A DNA stretch of 64,000 bases from Flagellimonas hymeniacidonis. GTDB taxonomy: Bacteria > Bacteroidota > Bacteroidia > Flavobacteriales > Flavobacteriaceae. Position 1 is the stretch's first letter; every line of letters starts with the position of its first letter. Shown here piece by piece: positions 8,720 to 17,819 of the stretch. Made by a program: the position numbers and the translations under genes. The stretch spans positions 1,364,001-1,428,000 of the forward strand of contig NZ_VRUR01000002.1 in assembly GCF_008040165.1 (NCBI RefSeq), read 5' to 3'. A model generated the notes under the pieces. It had not been told where the DNA came from. It searched no databases and was given only the letters and a program-made list of their open reading frames with translations.

Positions 8720-9762
8720 ACGTGTTCTTTTAAATTCTGTTTCCAACTTTTACTGGTTCTGTAAAAAAGTTTGCCTCCTGAGACCGTTAAAGGGCTATCA
8801 ATATTATTGGTGTACAGACTTCCTGTTCCCAGCCCTTGCGGCATTTTTGGATTCATGGTATATGTCCACTGGGCAATGGCATTTAGTCCAATGTTACTTT
8901 CCAAGGCACTTGTTGCCCACCAACCTATATTAAGCTGTTCTGCTATAGTAATCCATTCTTCGCATCCTTTAAAACCGCCAACCAAACTGGGTTTTAAAAT
9001 AATGAATTGTGGTTGTATGGTTTGTAGCATTCGTTGTTTTTCTGTTACAGTGTAAATGCCAATTAATTCTTCATCCAGTGCGATGGGGAATGGGGTTTTC
9101 TTGCACAAGTCCGCCATATTGTCCCATTGGTTGGGTTTAATGGGCTGCTCTATGGAATGGATTTGGTATTCTGATAATTGTTCCAACTTTTCCAACGCAT
9201 CTTCTGCGGAAAAAGCACCATTTGCATCTACTCTCAACACTATCTCCTCTGTACTGAAATTAGAGCGAATGGATTTTAAAATGGCGAGTTCTGTACTAAA
9301 ATCAATAGCACCTATCTTCATTTTGATACATCTGAAACCGTCTTTTAGCTTTTGTTCCAATTGCTTCAACATAAAGGTTTCATCCCCCATCCAAATTAGA
9401 CCATTAATAGCAATAGGAGCTTCCTTTTTTGTGAATTCTGATGGAAATAATTCAAATGGAGTGTCCGCTTTAAGGGATAAAAATGCCTGCTCTACACCAA
9501 ATTGAATGGATGGGAATTGAACCAATTGCGCTATCAATGCATCTTCTCCCAAATGAATGTTATCACAAACCCAAGCCAGTTTCGCCTCATATTCTGGGAC
9601 ATCATCACTGCTTAATCCCTTTAAAAGGCCACACTCGCCAATGCCAAATGTAGTATTGTTTTCAATAGTGAGAAACCATGTTTCTTTCTCGGTCATAACC
9701 CCACGTGAGGTTCCGCTAGGGGTTTTAAAATTGAGAATATACTTTGTATAGGTAGCTTTCAT
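8710..9762 (-). CDS. menC: o-Succinylbenzoate synthase (enolase superfamily)
   Basis: 350 residues from the ATG at 9762; an adjacent upstream TTG is in frame. The enolase-superfamily catalytic order is visible: FRCIKMKIGA (KxK base), LRVDANGAF (metal Asp), HSIEQPIK (metal Glu), IALDEEL (metal Asp) and FIILKPSLVGGF (second lysine). It dehydrates SHCHC to o-succinylbenzoate in the menaquinone pathway. The same fold includes dipeptide epimerases, but neighbours menE, menA, menD and menF make MenC the best reading. Its stop overlaps the next gene. About 70 bases separate it from the kinase gene upstream. Confidence 0.88.
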   Translation of the reverse strand: MKATYTKYILNFKTPSGTSRGVMTEKETWFLTIENNTTFGIGECGLLKGLSSDDVPEYEAKLAWVCDNIHLGEDALIAQLVQFPSIQFGVEQAFLSLKADTPFELFPSEFTKKEAPIAINGLIWMGDETFMLKQLEQKLKDGFRCIKMKIGAIDFSTELAILKSIRSNFSTEEIVLRVDANGAFSAEDALEKLEQLSEYQIHSIEQPIKPNQWDNMADLCKKTPFPIALDEELIGIYTVTEKQRMLQTIQPQFIILKPSLVGGFKGCEEWITIAEQLNIGWWATSALESNIGLNAIAQWTYTMNPKMPQGLGTGSLYTNNIDSPLTVSGGKLFYRTSKSWKQNLKEHVCI

Positions 9763-9833
9763 CAAGTAGGTTCAAATTTAATCATAATTTGAATCTAATC
9801 GAAAGTAGTTAATCTGGTCTGAAAAGGAATTTA

Positions 9834-11795
9834 TTAATTAAAATTAAACCAGAAACGAACGCCCTCGGTTTCCTTGTCTATGTTTAATTTGGATTGGAGT
9901 TGATTGACAAGTCTATTCATTAAACGAATACCCATGGAAGAATGTGTACGCTCATCCGTGTCCTCTGGAAGACCCACTCCATTATCAGTGTATTCAAAAT
10001 ACCCCTGTTCTCCATTCTTGCGAAGATGGATATATATTTTTCCATTTTCATCATTTTCAGGGAAAGCGTATTTGAAGGAATTGGAAACGAGTTCGTTTAA
10101 AATAAGCCCAAAAGGAATAGCTCTATCAATGTCCAATTCTGTGCCTTCTGCATCAATGGTAATGCTAATGTTATGGCCTCCTTTTTTGTAAACTGATTGT
10201 ACGCTATTGATCAGACTCTCAATATAACCTTGCATTTCTATGACTGACAAATCATCATTTTGGTAAAGTTTCTGATGTATCAGTGCCATAGCTTTTACCC
10301 TACTCTTTCCTTCTTCCAGGGCAACAATAGCGGCCTTACTGCGAGTGTTTTTTGTCTGTAAACTTAACAGACTAGAAACCATTTGAAGGTTATTCTTTAC
10401 TCTGTGATGAATCTCTTTTAGTAAGGAGTCTTTTTCTACCAGAGAGTTTTCTATAATATGCTTTTGCTCAGCAATCAACCTTTGGTTCTTGATACTTTTT
10501 AGATAAGCATATACCAAACCGGCAAAACCAAGAAGCGTGAAAATTAAGGAAATAAAGACTAAATTAATTCGCTCATCCTTTGCTTTCATTTCACTTCGGG
10601 CCAGCTCGTTGATTTTTTTCTGCTCATCTATCAAGCGCTGCGAGTTTTCTAAATCTTCATTAGCTACAATCGTGACCAACTGTTGTTTGATAATGGAAGA
10701 TTGCTTTTGGGTAAGGGAGTCTTTTATTCTTTCGTTTCGTTTGTAATACGTAGCAGCGTTCTTGAAATTTTCCACTTTATCATAATATGCAGCAAGTAAA
10801 CTATTTCGCTTAATGTTTTGTAGCATACTTATACTGTCAAAATCAGTATCCAAACTTCTCTTGGCAGCGGAAAATCTTTCCAATTGTAAATTAGCATCAG
10901 CAAGATTAAGCGTATTTTCAATCACCTCGCTTTTATGGATATTTTTAGAAGAGGTCTTTAAGATTTCTATACTACTTTCCAAATGCGGAATTGCCTCTTC
11001 GTATTCATTTAATAGGACATGACATTTTCCAATATTCCCTTGAATTTCGGCTTTCAACAAATCGCTTTCAAAAAGCTGTTCTTCTGTTTTTTGAACGGAA
11101 ATATCATTTAAAAACACATCTAAATAGGCTTTTGCCTTTTTTAACTCGCTTATTGCCGTTGGTGCAGAGTTATCCAGCCTTAAATAATTTCCAACTTTGC
11201 TATGATACTTGGCCAAACCATAAGAATCATTATCAGCAATGGTGGGTTTCACTTCCATGATATACTGATTCCTTGCCTTTCTGTGTAGCCCTAAATTGCT
11301 ATAGATATCATAGAAGGCAACATTTTCTGTAAGCCCCATCTCCTGCTTTTCCTTTCTTATCTCTATTTGCTTATCATAAAGTTGAAGGTTGGCGTAGTTA
11401 TCATCCAACACATCTAAAACAATTTTTCTGGAATTGGGATTCAGAGAATCCATAATACCATGAAGTTCCTTTGCCAGAGCGGTGCTCTTATCAAACTCAC
11501 CTAAATCATTATATACTTGGGTTTGCATCACCTTGTAAAGGCGAGCGGCTGTGGAGTCTTTAGTTTTCTGTGCATTGGCAAAATATACCTTAATGGTATC
11601 TAGCCAGTCATATGCTGAGTTGATATTGTACCGGTTAACAGAATTGAAGAAAACATCGAACCGGTCTTGGGGAGCGTCCGTATTTTGAAACTCAAGCAAT
11701 ACACTTACTTCTTCATTTTCAATTGACTGCGCTGACACATTCAACAGGGAAACAAAAATTAATCCATAAAACAATCTTTTAATGTAATGTCCCAT
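9834..11795 (-). CDS. TPR sensor histidine kinase (HisKA_2 type), probable partner of the LytTR regulator
   Basis: 653 residues when started at the ATG at 11795, which puts a clean signal peptide (YIKRLFYGLIFVSLLNVSAQ) at the N-terminus; the longer frame would begin with TTG at 11831. A periplasmic part built of TPR-like helices (about 40-400) is followed by one transmembrane helix (LVFISLIFTLLGFAGLVYAYL), a short coiled coil, the phospho-acceptor motif EIHHRVKNNLQ, and a HATPase domain with NELVSNSFKYAF (N box), YTDNGVGLP (G1) and SSMGIRLMNRL (G2). This HHRVKNNLQ class commonly pairs with LytTR or similar regulators. The LytTR gene lies upstream on the same strand but is separated by two terminator-like hairpins. 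The input signal is unknown. Confidence 0.88.
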   Translation of the reverse strand: MGHYIKRLFYGLIFVSLLNVSAQSIENEEVSVLLEFQNTDAPQDRFDVFFNSVNRYNINSAYDWLDTIKVYFANAQKTKDSTAARLYKVMQTQVYNDLGEFDKSTALAKELHGIMDSLNPNSRKIVLDVLDDNYANLQLYDKQIEIRKEKQEMGLTENVAFYDIYSNLGLHRKARNQYIMEVKPTIADNDSYGLAKYHSKVGNYLRLDNSAPTAISELKKAKAYLDVFLNDISVQKTEEQLFESDLLKAEIQGNIGKCHVLLNEYEEAIPHLESSIEILKTSSKNIHKSEVIENTLNLADANLQLERFSAAKRSLDTDFDSISMLQNIKRNSLLAAYYDKVENFKNAATYYKRNERIKDSLTQKQSSIIKQQLVTIVANEDLENSQRLIDEQKKINELARSEMKAKDERINLVFISLIFTLLGFAGLVYAYLKSIKNQRLIAEQKHIIENSLVEKDSLLKEIHHRVKNNLQMVSSLLSLQTKNTRSKAAIVALEEGKSRVKAMALIHQKLYQNDDLSVIEMQGYIESLINSVQSVYKKGGHNISITIDAEGTELDIDRAIPFGLILNELVSNSFKYAFPENDENGKIYIHLRKNGEQGYFEYTDNGVGLPEDTDERTHSSMGIRLMNRLVNQLQSKLNIDKETEGVRFWFNFN

Positions 11796-12060
11796 TAATT
11801 TAATCAGCGAGGTCAACAAAAAAGGTTTCAAATTGTATTTGGTACTGTTTTAAAATTGATGCTTTTTTCCTGAACATTGTTCTATATAAGAACGCAGGTT
11901 TAGCTACAAAATTAAATCCATTAGGAGGGACTTATTCAGTATTGTTGTGAAAGTGTCCAATTCTGTTGTGAAACGTATTCAGCTGTATGCGAAAAAGCAT
12001 TTTATCGGTGTTTTGTGCATTTCATGGAACGGAAAGGCTTTAAATAGCATTGGGGCAAAC

Positions 12061-12142
12061 AAAAAAGGTCCTGTCACTTGGACAAGACCCTTTTACGAGA
12101 ACACTATATGAAAATGAAAAAATTACTTTTCTGAATTAATTA
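12061..12142 (-). ncRNA. Candidate small RNA, about 80 nt, ending in a hairpin terminator
   Basis: On the minus strand a -7-like box TACTTTAG (plus 12148-12155, one base off TAnnTTTG) has a TTTC at the -33 position 19 bases upstream. Roughly 80 bases later comes a hairpin (GGTC..TGTC / GACA..GACC, plus 12067-12089, one mismatch, five-base loop) followed by six U (12061-12066). The stretch between has no ATG frame. It lies beyond the LytTR terminator, so it is not simply that gene's tail. Alternatives are a second terminator for LytTR or part of the kinase leader. Confidence 0.35.
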
Positions 12143-12236
12143 CACTGCTAAAGTACAGGCATACTTCTACCCAAGAAAAAGATTGTTGTGAACTAATCAA
12201 AAGTTGTGGTAACAGCTGCAATTGGTATTGTGGCAT

Positions 12237-12260
12237 AAAAAAAAGTGCCCTAAGGCACTT
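12237..12260 (-). terminator. Rho-independent terminator of the LytTR gene
   Basis: AAGTGCC (12243-12249), loop CTAA, GGCACTT (12254-12260) makes a perfect 7-bp stem. On the minus strand it is followed by a run of eight U. It begins 26 bases after the LytTR stop codon. Confidence 0.85.
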
Positions 12261-12286
12261 TAATAATTTGCTAATCGTATTTCCAA

Positions 12287-13042
12287 TTAACTATTCATGG
12301 AAGAAATAATAAATTCCTTGAAATCTTTGGAAATTGGAATCAAGTTATTGTTGATCATGATGTCCTTTGAATTAATCGCATCAATATGGTCAACATTTAC
12401 GATGTACGATTTATGTGCTCTGTAAAATTTATTCTTAGGTAATTTCTCCAAATAATCCTTAAGTGGAGAGCGCACCAGAAACTTCTTATCTACAGTATTC
12501 ACTTCTAAATACACGTTATCAGCTTTTATGAATTGAATGTCTCCAAACTGAATTCTGTAATAAAGGTGTTGCTTCTTTACAAAAATAGAATCCTTTAAAA
12601 CAGAATTGGAAGTAAAGGCATCTCCTTCATTACCAGCAATTTCTTTTGTATTCTCTTTTCTTGCATAATTGAAATTGGACAAAGCAATCTCAATGGAGGT
12701 ATACAAATCTTGCTGTTCAAAAGGTTTCACCAAGTAGCCATCTGGTTTTACTGTTTTTGCATTTTCAACAGTGGCCCTATCTGAGTTAGAGGTTACAAAT
12801 ATGAACGGAATGTTATATGCATCCCTAATATGCTTTCCTAAATCTATACCTGTTTTATCTGAAGCAAGAATAATATCAATTAGCACCAGATCAACATGGT
12901 TGTTCTTTAATACCTCAACGGCCTGCTCGTACACTATAACGTTGTCAACAATTTCATATCCGATTTCTTCGAGCATGGATTGCATGTCATCCGCTATAAT
13001 TACGTTGTCCTCAACAATTAGTATTTTAATGGGGTGTTCCAA
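12287..13042 (-). CDS. LytTR-family response regulator
   Basis: 251 residues. The receiver domain (about 6-122) shows ILIVEDN, the phospho-acceptor aspartate in DLVLIDIIL, a T/S in FIFVTSNSD and lysine in YLVKPF. The C-terminal LytTR DNA-binding domain (about 150-250) has IQFIKADNVYLEV, FLVRSPLKDYLEKLP and FYRAHKSYIVNVDHI. The start is a TTG: an in-frame stop lies upstream and there is no ATG before the receiver domain. A TAnnTTTG promoter box at 13070-13077 lies inside the end of menA, so it has its own transcript. The likely signal donor is the kinase gene downstream. Target genes are not evident. Confidence 0.9.
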   Translation of the reverse strand: MEHPIKILIVEDNVIIADDMQSMLEEIGYEIVDNVIVYEQAVEVLKNNHVDLVLIDIILASDKTGIDLGKHIRDAYNIPFIFVTSNSDRATVENAKTVKPDGYLVKPFEQQDLYTSIEIALSNFNYARKENTKEIAGNEGDAFTSNSVLKDSIFVKKQHLYYRIQFGDIQFIKADNVYLEVNTVDKKFLVRSPLKDYLEKLPKNKFYRAHKSYIVNVDHIDAINSKDIMINNNLIPISKDFKEFIISSMNS

Positions 13043-13069
13043 GTTGCGTAGTGTTTAGTGGGTTGCTAC

Positions 13070-13097
13070 CAAAATTACAAAAAATTATTTACTGCAA
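13070..13097 (-). promoter_or_regulatory. Promoter of the LytTR gene inside the menA end
   Basis: On the minus strand TTG, 17 bases, TAATTTTG. The -7 box covers 13070-13077 and matches TAnnTTTG exactly; the -33 element TTG is at 13095-13097. The predicted start would give a leader of about 22 bases to the TTG start codon. The spacing is slightly short. Confidence 0.45.
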
Positions 13098-13983
13098 TGT
13101 AGAAGAGCACCGATAGTAAAAATGTACTAAGTGCGAGTTTTTTTAGCTCTCCATCCAGTTCTATAGGCTCTTTTGTTCTTATTACTTTTCTTAAATGGAT
13201 GAAAATAGGAACAAAAGCGAGCATGTAAAATGCGTTAAGCGGGGTTGTCTTTTCCAGCAATGTATAGCTAAGCATACAAACAAATGCAAAAACGATTAAA
13301 AGTATATGATAGCGTTTGCCATTGGCAAATCCCATTTTTACCACCAACGTATTCTTACCATGATTTTGGTCAGAAATTATATCTCTTAGATTGTTCAGAT
13401 TCAATACCCCTACACAGAGGAGTCCTATGGTAACAGCAGGTAAAGCTGATGTCCAATCCAGGGACTTGGTATACAGGAACATGCTTCCCAAAACACCAAC
13501 CAATCCAAAGAATATAAATACAAATACATCTCCTAGGCCTCGGTACCCATATGGTTGTGACCCCATAGTGTATCTAATGGCTGCCCATGTACTTAAAATG
13601 CCCAATGCCAAAAACAACAATATGTAGTTTAGGTTTTCATTTCCAAAGGCAGTATAAATCAACATTATTGCCAGTAATAAACTTATAGCAACAGCAAGTA
13701 CAATTCCTTTCTTTAGTCCTGATTTGGTAAGCAGCCCACTTTGCAAAGCTCTTGCAGGGCCAATTCTATCTTCTGCGTCAGTGCCCTTAACTCCATCGCC
13801 ATAGTCATTTGCAAAATTGGATGTCACCTGAAAACCTATAGTGGTAAGTAATGCAAGAATAAAGATGGTCAGCTCGAAAAAATTCTGTTTTCTTGCCAAA
13901 GCGGTACCAACAATTATCCCAGAAAGTGATAATGGTAGCGTGCGCAATCTAGCAGCTTGTACCCAAGCCTTAGTTTTGTTCAA
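13075..13983 (-). CDS. menA: 1,4-Dihydroxy-2-naphthoate polyprenyltransferase
   Basis: 302-residue UbiA-family membrane protein with about eight hydrophobic helices. The first aspartate-rich motif is NFANDYGDGVKGTDAEDRIGP and the second LNNLRDIISDQNHGKNTL; both bind Mg-prenyl diphosphate. It attaches the isoprenoid tail to dihydroxynaphthoate at the inner membrane. The start is TTG, two bases after the stop of the SPOR-like gene, so the two are probably co-translated. No ATG is available near the conserved N-terminus (KAWVQAARLRTLPLSLSG). Confidence 0.92.
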   Translation of the reverse strand: MNKTKAWVQAARLRTLPLSLSGIIVGTALARKQNFFELTIFILALLTTIGFQVTSNFANDYGDGVKGTDAEDRIGPARALQSGLLTKSGLKKGIVLAVAISLLLAIMLIYTAFGNENLNYILLFLALGILSTWAAIRYTMGSQPYGYRGLGDVFVFIFFGLVGVLGSMFLYTKSLDWTSALPAVTIGLLCVGVLNLNNLRDIISDQNHGKNTLVVKMGFANGKRYHILLIVFAFVCMLSYTLLEKTTPLNAFYMLAFVPIFIHLRKVIRTKEPIELDGELKKLALSTFLLSVLFYIAVNNFL

Positions 13984-13985
13984 AA

Positions 13986-14585
13986 TTAATAGGGGTCTTC
14001 TATTTTAACTCTCTTTCCATCTTGGTAAGAAGCAACAAAAGCGTCTTTGAAACCCATGTTCACCAATTGTTTTCTAAAAGACTGTGCCTCATCCAAGGTT
14101 TCAAAATTACCCAAGGAGTATGCATAAAAAGGATTGGTCTTCACAAATAATGTATTGGTCAAAGCTTCAGAGGCTAAGGTTACATTATTTTCCACAAACG
14201 ATTTTACTTGAACAGAATAGACTTTTTCTTTATCCAAAAAAGCTTTCGCCAAGTAAAACTCTTTTACCAAACTCAATTCTTCATTTTGGACTTTAAGATT
14301 ACCCATACGTGTCTTTATCGCTTCTAGACTATCCAAAGAAACCAATAGGTTATTTTGATTTTCGAAAGAGTTCTTGCTGCTTAAACCCGCTGTGAAAGAC
14401 GTAATTGCCAAAGTCCCTACTATAAACAATGAAGTGAACCCTAGCAGTATGTTACGCTGGAGTCTTATCTTCCGTAAATCTTTGTTTTTAAATTTTATCT
14501 GATCTAAGAGTCTTTCGTTGATAATCTGGGCCTTATCTATATCCTTGTGTAGATCCAACAAATCACTTTCTTCAATAAAAGGCAT
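13986..14585 (-). CDS. Membrane-anchored SPOR-like protein with coiled-coil N-terminus
   Basis: 199 residues. A charged helical N-terminus (about 8-45) precedes one transmembrane helix (NILLGFTSLFIVGTLAITSF, about 46-66), a second coiled stretch (about 75-105) and a C-terminal SPOR-like fold ending YSLGNFETLDEAQSFRKQLVNMGFKDAFVASYQDG. SPOR domains bind denuded peptidoglycan at division sites, so a cell-envelope role is plausible. It precedes menA by two bases. A TACATTTG box (14654-14661 on the minus strand) about 68 bases upstream may be its promoter. Confidence 0.65.
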   Translation of the reverse strand: MPFIEESDLLDLHKDIDKAQIINERLLDQIKFKNKDLRKIRLQRNILLGFTSLFIVGTLAITSFTAGLSSKNSFENQNNLLVSLDSLEAIKTRMGNLKVQNEELSLVKEFYLAKAFLDKEKVYSVQVKSFVENNVTLASEALTNTLFVKTNPFYAYSLGNFETLDEAQSFRKQLVNMGFKDAFVASYQDGKRVKIEDPY

Positions 14586-14748
14586 ATGCGGAGAGTTATA
14601 AATTCTACAACTATGCTAAGGGCATAATTGTCAATGAGTTATTACTATTTCTACAAATGTAAAATTTTTGCGTAAAGAAAAAAACTCTGCGTTAGCTAAT
14701 TAATCTTTTTAAATCAACATTTTTGTAATGAACTTTGACAATGACCAG

Positions 14749-15579
14749 TTACAATAAACGAATTCCATCGGGGGCAATAGTGATCTTTCGTTCTCTATAT
14801 AACGTTCCTATCGCCTTTTTAAAGGACTTTTTGCTTAACTGAAGTTTTGTTTTAATCTCTTCAGGGGAAGACTTATCATGCAAGCTTAAAAAGCCATTAT
14901 TCTCTTGCAATCTTTCCAAAATCATTTTTGCTGTAGGCTCCAACATTTTAGCGCCAATTTGCTGAAGTGCAATATCTATCTTGTTATCTGGACGAATATT
15001 CTTGACATAACCCGTTAATCTATCCCCTGTGGCAAGAGGCTTAAAAACATCACTTTCAAAAATGAGACCCTTATGCTTATTTTCAATGATAACTTCCCAA
15101 CCTAAAGGGGTTTTTCTATTCACCATTAATGCTACCGCATCGTTTATCTTAAAATCAACCTCTTCATTGGATAAAAATCTATTCACTCTACTTGAACCGG
15201 TCAACCTAAAAGTTTCTTCATCCAAATAACAATGAACAACGTAGCTTCTCCCCTCTTCCATTTTTATCCCCTGTTCCCTAAAGGGAACCAGCAAGTGCTT
15301 TTCCAAGCCCCAATCTATAAACGCTCCAAAATCCCCAACTTCCACAACTTTAAGGAAAGCAAAATCGTTACGCTTTACCAAAGGCTTAAGGGTTGTTGCA
15401 ATCGGGCGTTCGTTATTGTCCAAATAGCAAAAGACTTCTAAGTCACCATCAATCTCAAAATCTTCTGGAACATATTTATTGGGCAATAACACCTCTGTTC
15501 CTTCATCATCTCCTAAAAACAAACCTACACTTGTACTTCTCAACACTTTAAGTGTATTATAATTTCCCAATTCTATCAT
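14749..15579 (-). CDS. S1 RNA-binding domain protein, CvfB/YitL family
   Basis: 276 residues, cytoplasmic. Three S1-like beta domains (about 1-65, 66-135, 145-205) are followed by a C-terminal winged helix (about 215-276, LSLHDKSSPEEIKTKLQLSKKSFKKAIGTLYRERKI). The VVEVGDFGAFIDWGLEKHLLVPFREQ and GLIFESDVFKPLATGDRLTGYV segments are typical of CvfB. The family binds RNA and influences virulence-gene expression in Firmicutes; its role here is not known. It sits between menaquinone genes without being a pathway enzyme. Confidence 0.88.
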   Translation of the reverse strand: MIELGNYNTLKVLRSTSVGLFLGDDEGTEVLLPNKYVPEDFEIDGDLEVFCYLDNNERPIATTLKPLVKRNDFAFLKVVEVGDFGAFIDWGLEKHLLVPFREQGIKMEEGRSYVVHCYLDEETFRLTGSSRVNRFLSNEEVDFKINDAVALMVNRKTPLGWEVIIENKHKGLIFESDVFKPLATGDRLTGYVKNIRPDNKIDIALQQIGAKMLEPTAKMILERLQENNGFLSLHDKSSPEEIKTKLQLSKKSFKKAIGTLYRERKITIAPDGIRLL

Positions 15580-15611
15580 AGCGCAAAGGTAAATTGAAAT
15601 ATGGGTATAAA

Positions 15612-15635
15612 AAAAGCTGCTTTAAAGCAGCTTTT
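15612..15635 (-). terminator. Perfect 24-base palindromic terminator after the DUF2853 gene
   Basis: AAAAGCTGCTTT joined to its exact complement (15612-15635), with A-rich and T-rich flanks so it can work in both directions. It lies 18 bases after the DUF2853 stop and should separate it from the CvfB-like gene. Confidence 0.8.
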
Positions 15636-15653
15636 ATAAATACTAGTGATTTT

Positions 15654-15995
15654 CTAGTTATAAACGGATTCTTTTCCAAAATGCTTTGCCAACATATAGT
15701 AGATTACAGCACGATGCTTGTTTTTGTCCGATCTTCCATATTTGTCAATAACCCCATTTATTGCGGTCATTAAGTCTGCACTATCCGCAAGGCCCAATTT
15801 CTTGATCAAGAAATTGTTTTTTACTGTCTCTAATTCCTTATCATCTGACCCCGAGACTTTGGAGGCATCCAAATTATAGATTGCAGGACCCAAGCCAATC
15901 GCAACTTTGGTTAACAAATCCATATTTGGTGTCTCACCAAATTTGTCTTTTATGTCCGCGGCATACTTTACAATTAATTCATCTCTTTTACTCAT
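15654..15995 (-). CDS. DUF2853 family protein
   Basis: 113-residue, mostly helical, charged cytoplasmic protein. The beginning (KRDELIVKYAADIKDKFGE) and ending (HRAVIYYMLAKHFGKESVYN) match the DUF2853 family as I know it. No catalytic motif is visible and no function is established. It lies 38 bases beyond the menD start on the same strand, so it is upstream-separated from it, and it ends at a strong terminator. Confidence 0.8.
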   Translation of the reverse strand: MSKRDELIVKYAADIKDKFGETPNMDLLTKVAIGLGPAIYNLDASKVSGSDDKELETVKNNFLIKKLGLADSADLMTAINGVIDKYGRSDKNKHRAVIYYMLAKHFGKESVYN

Positions 15996-16033
15996 AATAG
16001 TTAGTGTTCTTGTGTGTTTATATACTTATGCTT

Positions 16034-17764
16034 CTAAGATATGAAATCAAAGTAACTAAGCAAAACATTGTTGTTCTCTAGGCGAGGAGTGTTTATCTCC
16101 AAAATTTTAGGGTGTGCCGATACGGAATAAAAATTGGCTAATACATCTTGCAATTGCTCTTCACTGTTTACCTGGTTATATTCAAATCCATACATTTTGG
16201 ACAACTGTTCTGCGGTTAAATGATGTGTGGTTTCAAAAAAGGTGGAAAATTCTTGGGTTTCTTCCTTACCCGGTAAAATTCTGAAAATTCCTCCTCCGGA
16301 ATTATTGATGATAATAATTCTGAAATCTGGACGAATATAAGTATTCCAAAGTCCATTGCTATCATAGAAAAAGCTGAGATCCCCGGTAATCAATAAAGTT
16401 GGTTCCTCATTATAAATGGAAGCGCCTACCGCAGTAGAAACACTCCCATCTATTCCACTTGTTCCTCTATTGCAGAATACGTTCAGGGAAGCATCCATAG
16501 GAAATAATTGGGTGTACCGCACCGTCGAACTATTCGCCAACTGAACCTGATACCCTTTGGGTATGCATTGTTGTATTTGATTGAAAACTGTAAAATCTGA
16601 AAATCCTATTTGACTTAAGTAATTGATGCGCTTTTCTTCGTATTTTTCCCGTACCCCACTCCAAAAAGTGTTGTAATCGCTATGCTGCTTATTTTTTGGT
16701 AGTATGGCTTCAAAAAAATCTGAGGGCCTTGCCTTAATATGATGGGATAAACTAAAAAAAGTATCATAGGCCTTTTTTGTATCTATATGCCAATGTGTTT
16801 TGGGTTGATACGTCCTCAAAAAAGCTTTTATCTTTTTGGATACAATCAATCCCCCAAACGTAATCAACATATCTGGTCTTAGCGCATTAAAAAGCTCTTC
16901 TCTTTTATCCGATTTTTCTATCGGCGCTATAATGCTATCAATGCTTGGAAAAAAATTGGGGTGATGTACATTGGAGGTAGTCTCTGTAAATACCAGAACA
17001 CTGTTATCGTTTGCCAGTGCCTCTAGAATTTCCTTGGTAAGGGTATTGGGATAGTTCACCCCAATTAAAATCATTTTTCGAACACTGGAATTCCAAGTGC
17101 CCCTAAGGGCATCCAAATTTTCTATTCCAGATTCTACTGCTGTTGAATTTGGTAGCTCTTGGATTTTTACTCCCGTTGTTTTTGTTCGACCATATAAAGG
17201 CTCTTCAAAAGGGATATTGATATGTACCGGAGACTGGTCCTCAATCGCTATTTGTAGTGCCAAGGATATCTCCTTATCATTATATTCTTGAATTGCTTTT
17301 TGCGTTTGTCCACCATCTAAAAAGACAGAGACAGACTCATTTCCATGATTAAGATCTTGCTTTAAATTGGCCTCGTATCCTATGTGCTCTTTAAACACAT
17401 TTTCCTGCCTAATGGTTTGTCCATCACCAATATCGATCTTATAGCCAGGCCTATCTGCCGATACTACTATGAGTGGTATATCGCTGTAAAATGCTTCTGC
17501 AATTGCAGGATAATAATTTAAGAGAGCACTGCCAGACGTGCAAACCACCGCCACAGGTTCCCGCAACTGTTGTGCCATTCCCAGTGCAAAAAATCCTGCA
17601 CACCTTTCGTCGACAATACTAAAACATTTAAAAAATGGATTCTTGGTGAAGCTCAGGGTCAACGGTGCATTTCTGGAGCCGGGAGAAATAACAATGTTTT
17701 TGATTCCCTTAGATTCAAAGTAAAGAACAAGTGTTTGTGCAGAGGGAATATCCGAATACGTCAT
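16034..17764 (-). CDS. menD: SEPHCHC synthase (2-succinyl-5-enolpyruvyl-6-hydroxy-3-cyclohexene-1-carboxylate synthase)
   Basis: 576-residue thiamine-diphosphate enzyme of normal MenD length. The N-terminal pyrimidine-binding domain has VISPGSRNAPLTLSF, IVDERCAGFFALGMAQ (catalytic Glu) and VCTSGSALLNYYPAIAEA. The C-terminal diphosphate domain has CNRGTSGIDGSVSTAVGA and LITGDLSFFYDSNGLWN with the Mg-binding GDLSF...N pattern. It condenses isochorismate with 2-oxoglutarate, the first committed menaquinone step. menF lies 55 bases upstream on the same strand, consistent with an operon menI-menF-menD. Confidence 0.95.
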   Translation of the reverse strand: MTYSDIPSAQTLVLYFESKGIKNIVISPGSRNAPLTLSFTKNPFFKCFSIVDERCAGFFALGMAQQLREPVAVVCTSGSALLNYYPAIAEAFYSDIPLIVVSADRPGYKIDIGDGQTIRQENVFKEHIGYEANLKQDLNHGNESVSVFLDGGQTQKAIQEYNDKEISLALQIAIEDQSPVHINIPFEEPLYGRTKTTGVKIQELPNSTAVESGIENLDALRGTWNSSVRKMILIGVNYPNTLTKEILEALANDNSVLVFTETTSNVHHPNFFPSIDSIIAPIEKSDKREELFNALRPDMLITFGGLIVSKKIKAFLRTYQPKTHWHIDTKKAYDTFFSLSHHIKARPSDFFEAILPKNKQHSDYNTFWSGVREKYEEKRINYLSQIGFSDFTVFNQIQQCIPKGYQVQLANSSTVRYTQLFPMDASLNVFCNRGTSGIDGSVSTAVGASIYNEEPTLLITGDLSFFYDSNGLWNTYIRPDFRIIIINNSGGGIFRILPGKEETQEFSTFFETTHHLTAEQLSKMYGFEYNQVNSEEQLQDVLANFYSVSAHPKILEINTPRLENNNVLLSYFDFIS

Positions 17765-17819
17765 TAGTCACAAAAATACGTTCCAAAAAGGTATTCCACC
17801 AAAATTCAGGGAAACGAAA

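Larger units (their letters stand above)
11796..12286. other. 491-base gap between kinase and LytTR gene
   Basis: This gap holds the terminator of the LytTR gene (12237-12260), a candidate small transcription unit on the minus strand (12061-12142), and about 260 bases (11796-12060) where I see no open frame or strong structure. A nine-codon ATG frame on the plus strand (12108-12134) exists but is not supported as a gene. The kinase promoter must lie in 11796-12060; no full TAnnTTTG match was found there. Confidence 0.6.

Noticed and set aside
9056..9505. 149-codon plus-strand frame
   Set aside because: It is antisense to menC, whose catalytic motifs are intact; no family features in the frame.
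12108..12134. Nine-codon plus-strand frame (MKMKKLLF) after the hairpin
   Set aside because: Too short, no downstream gene on that strand to control, and the better reading of this stretch is a minus-strand RNA.
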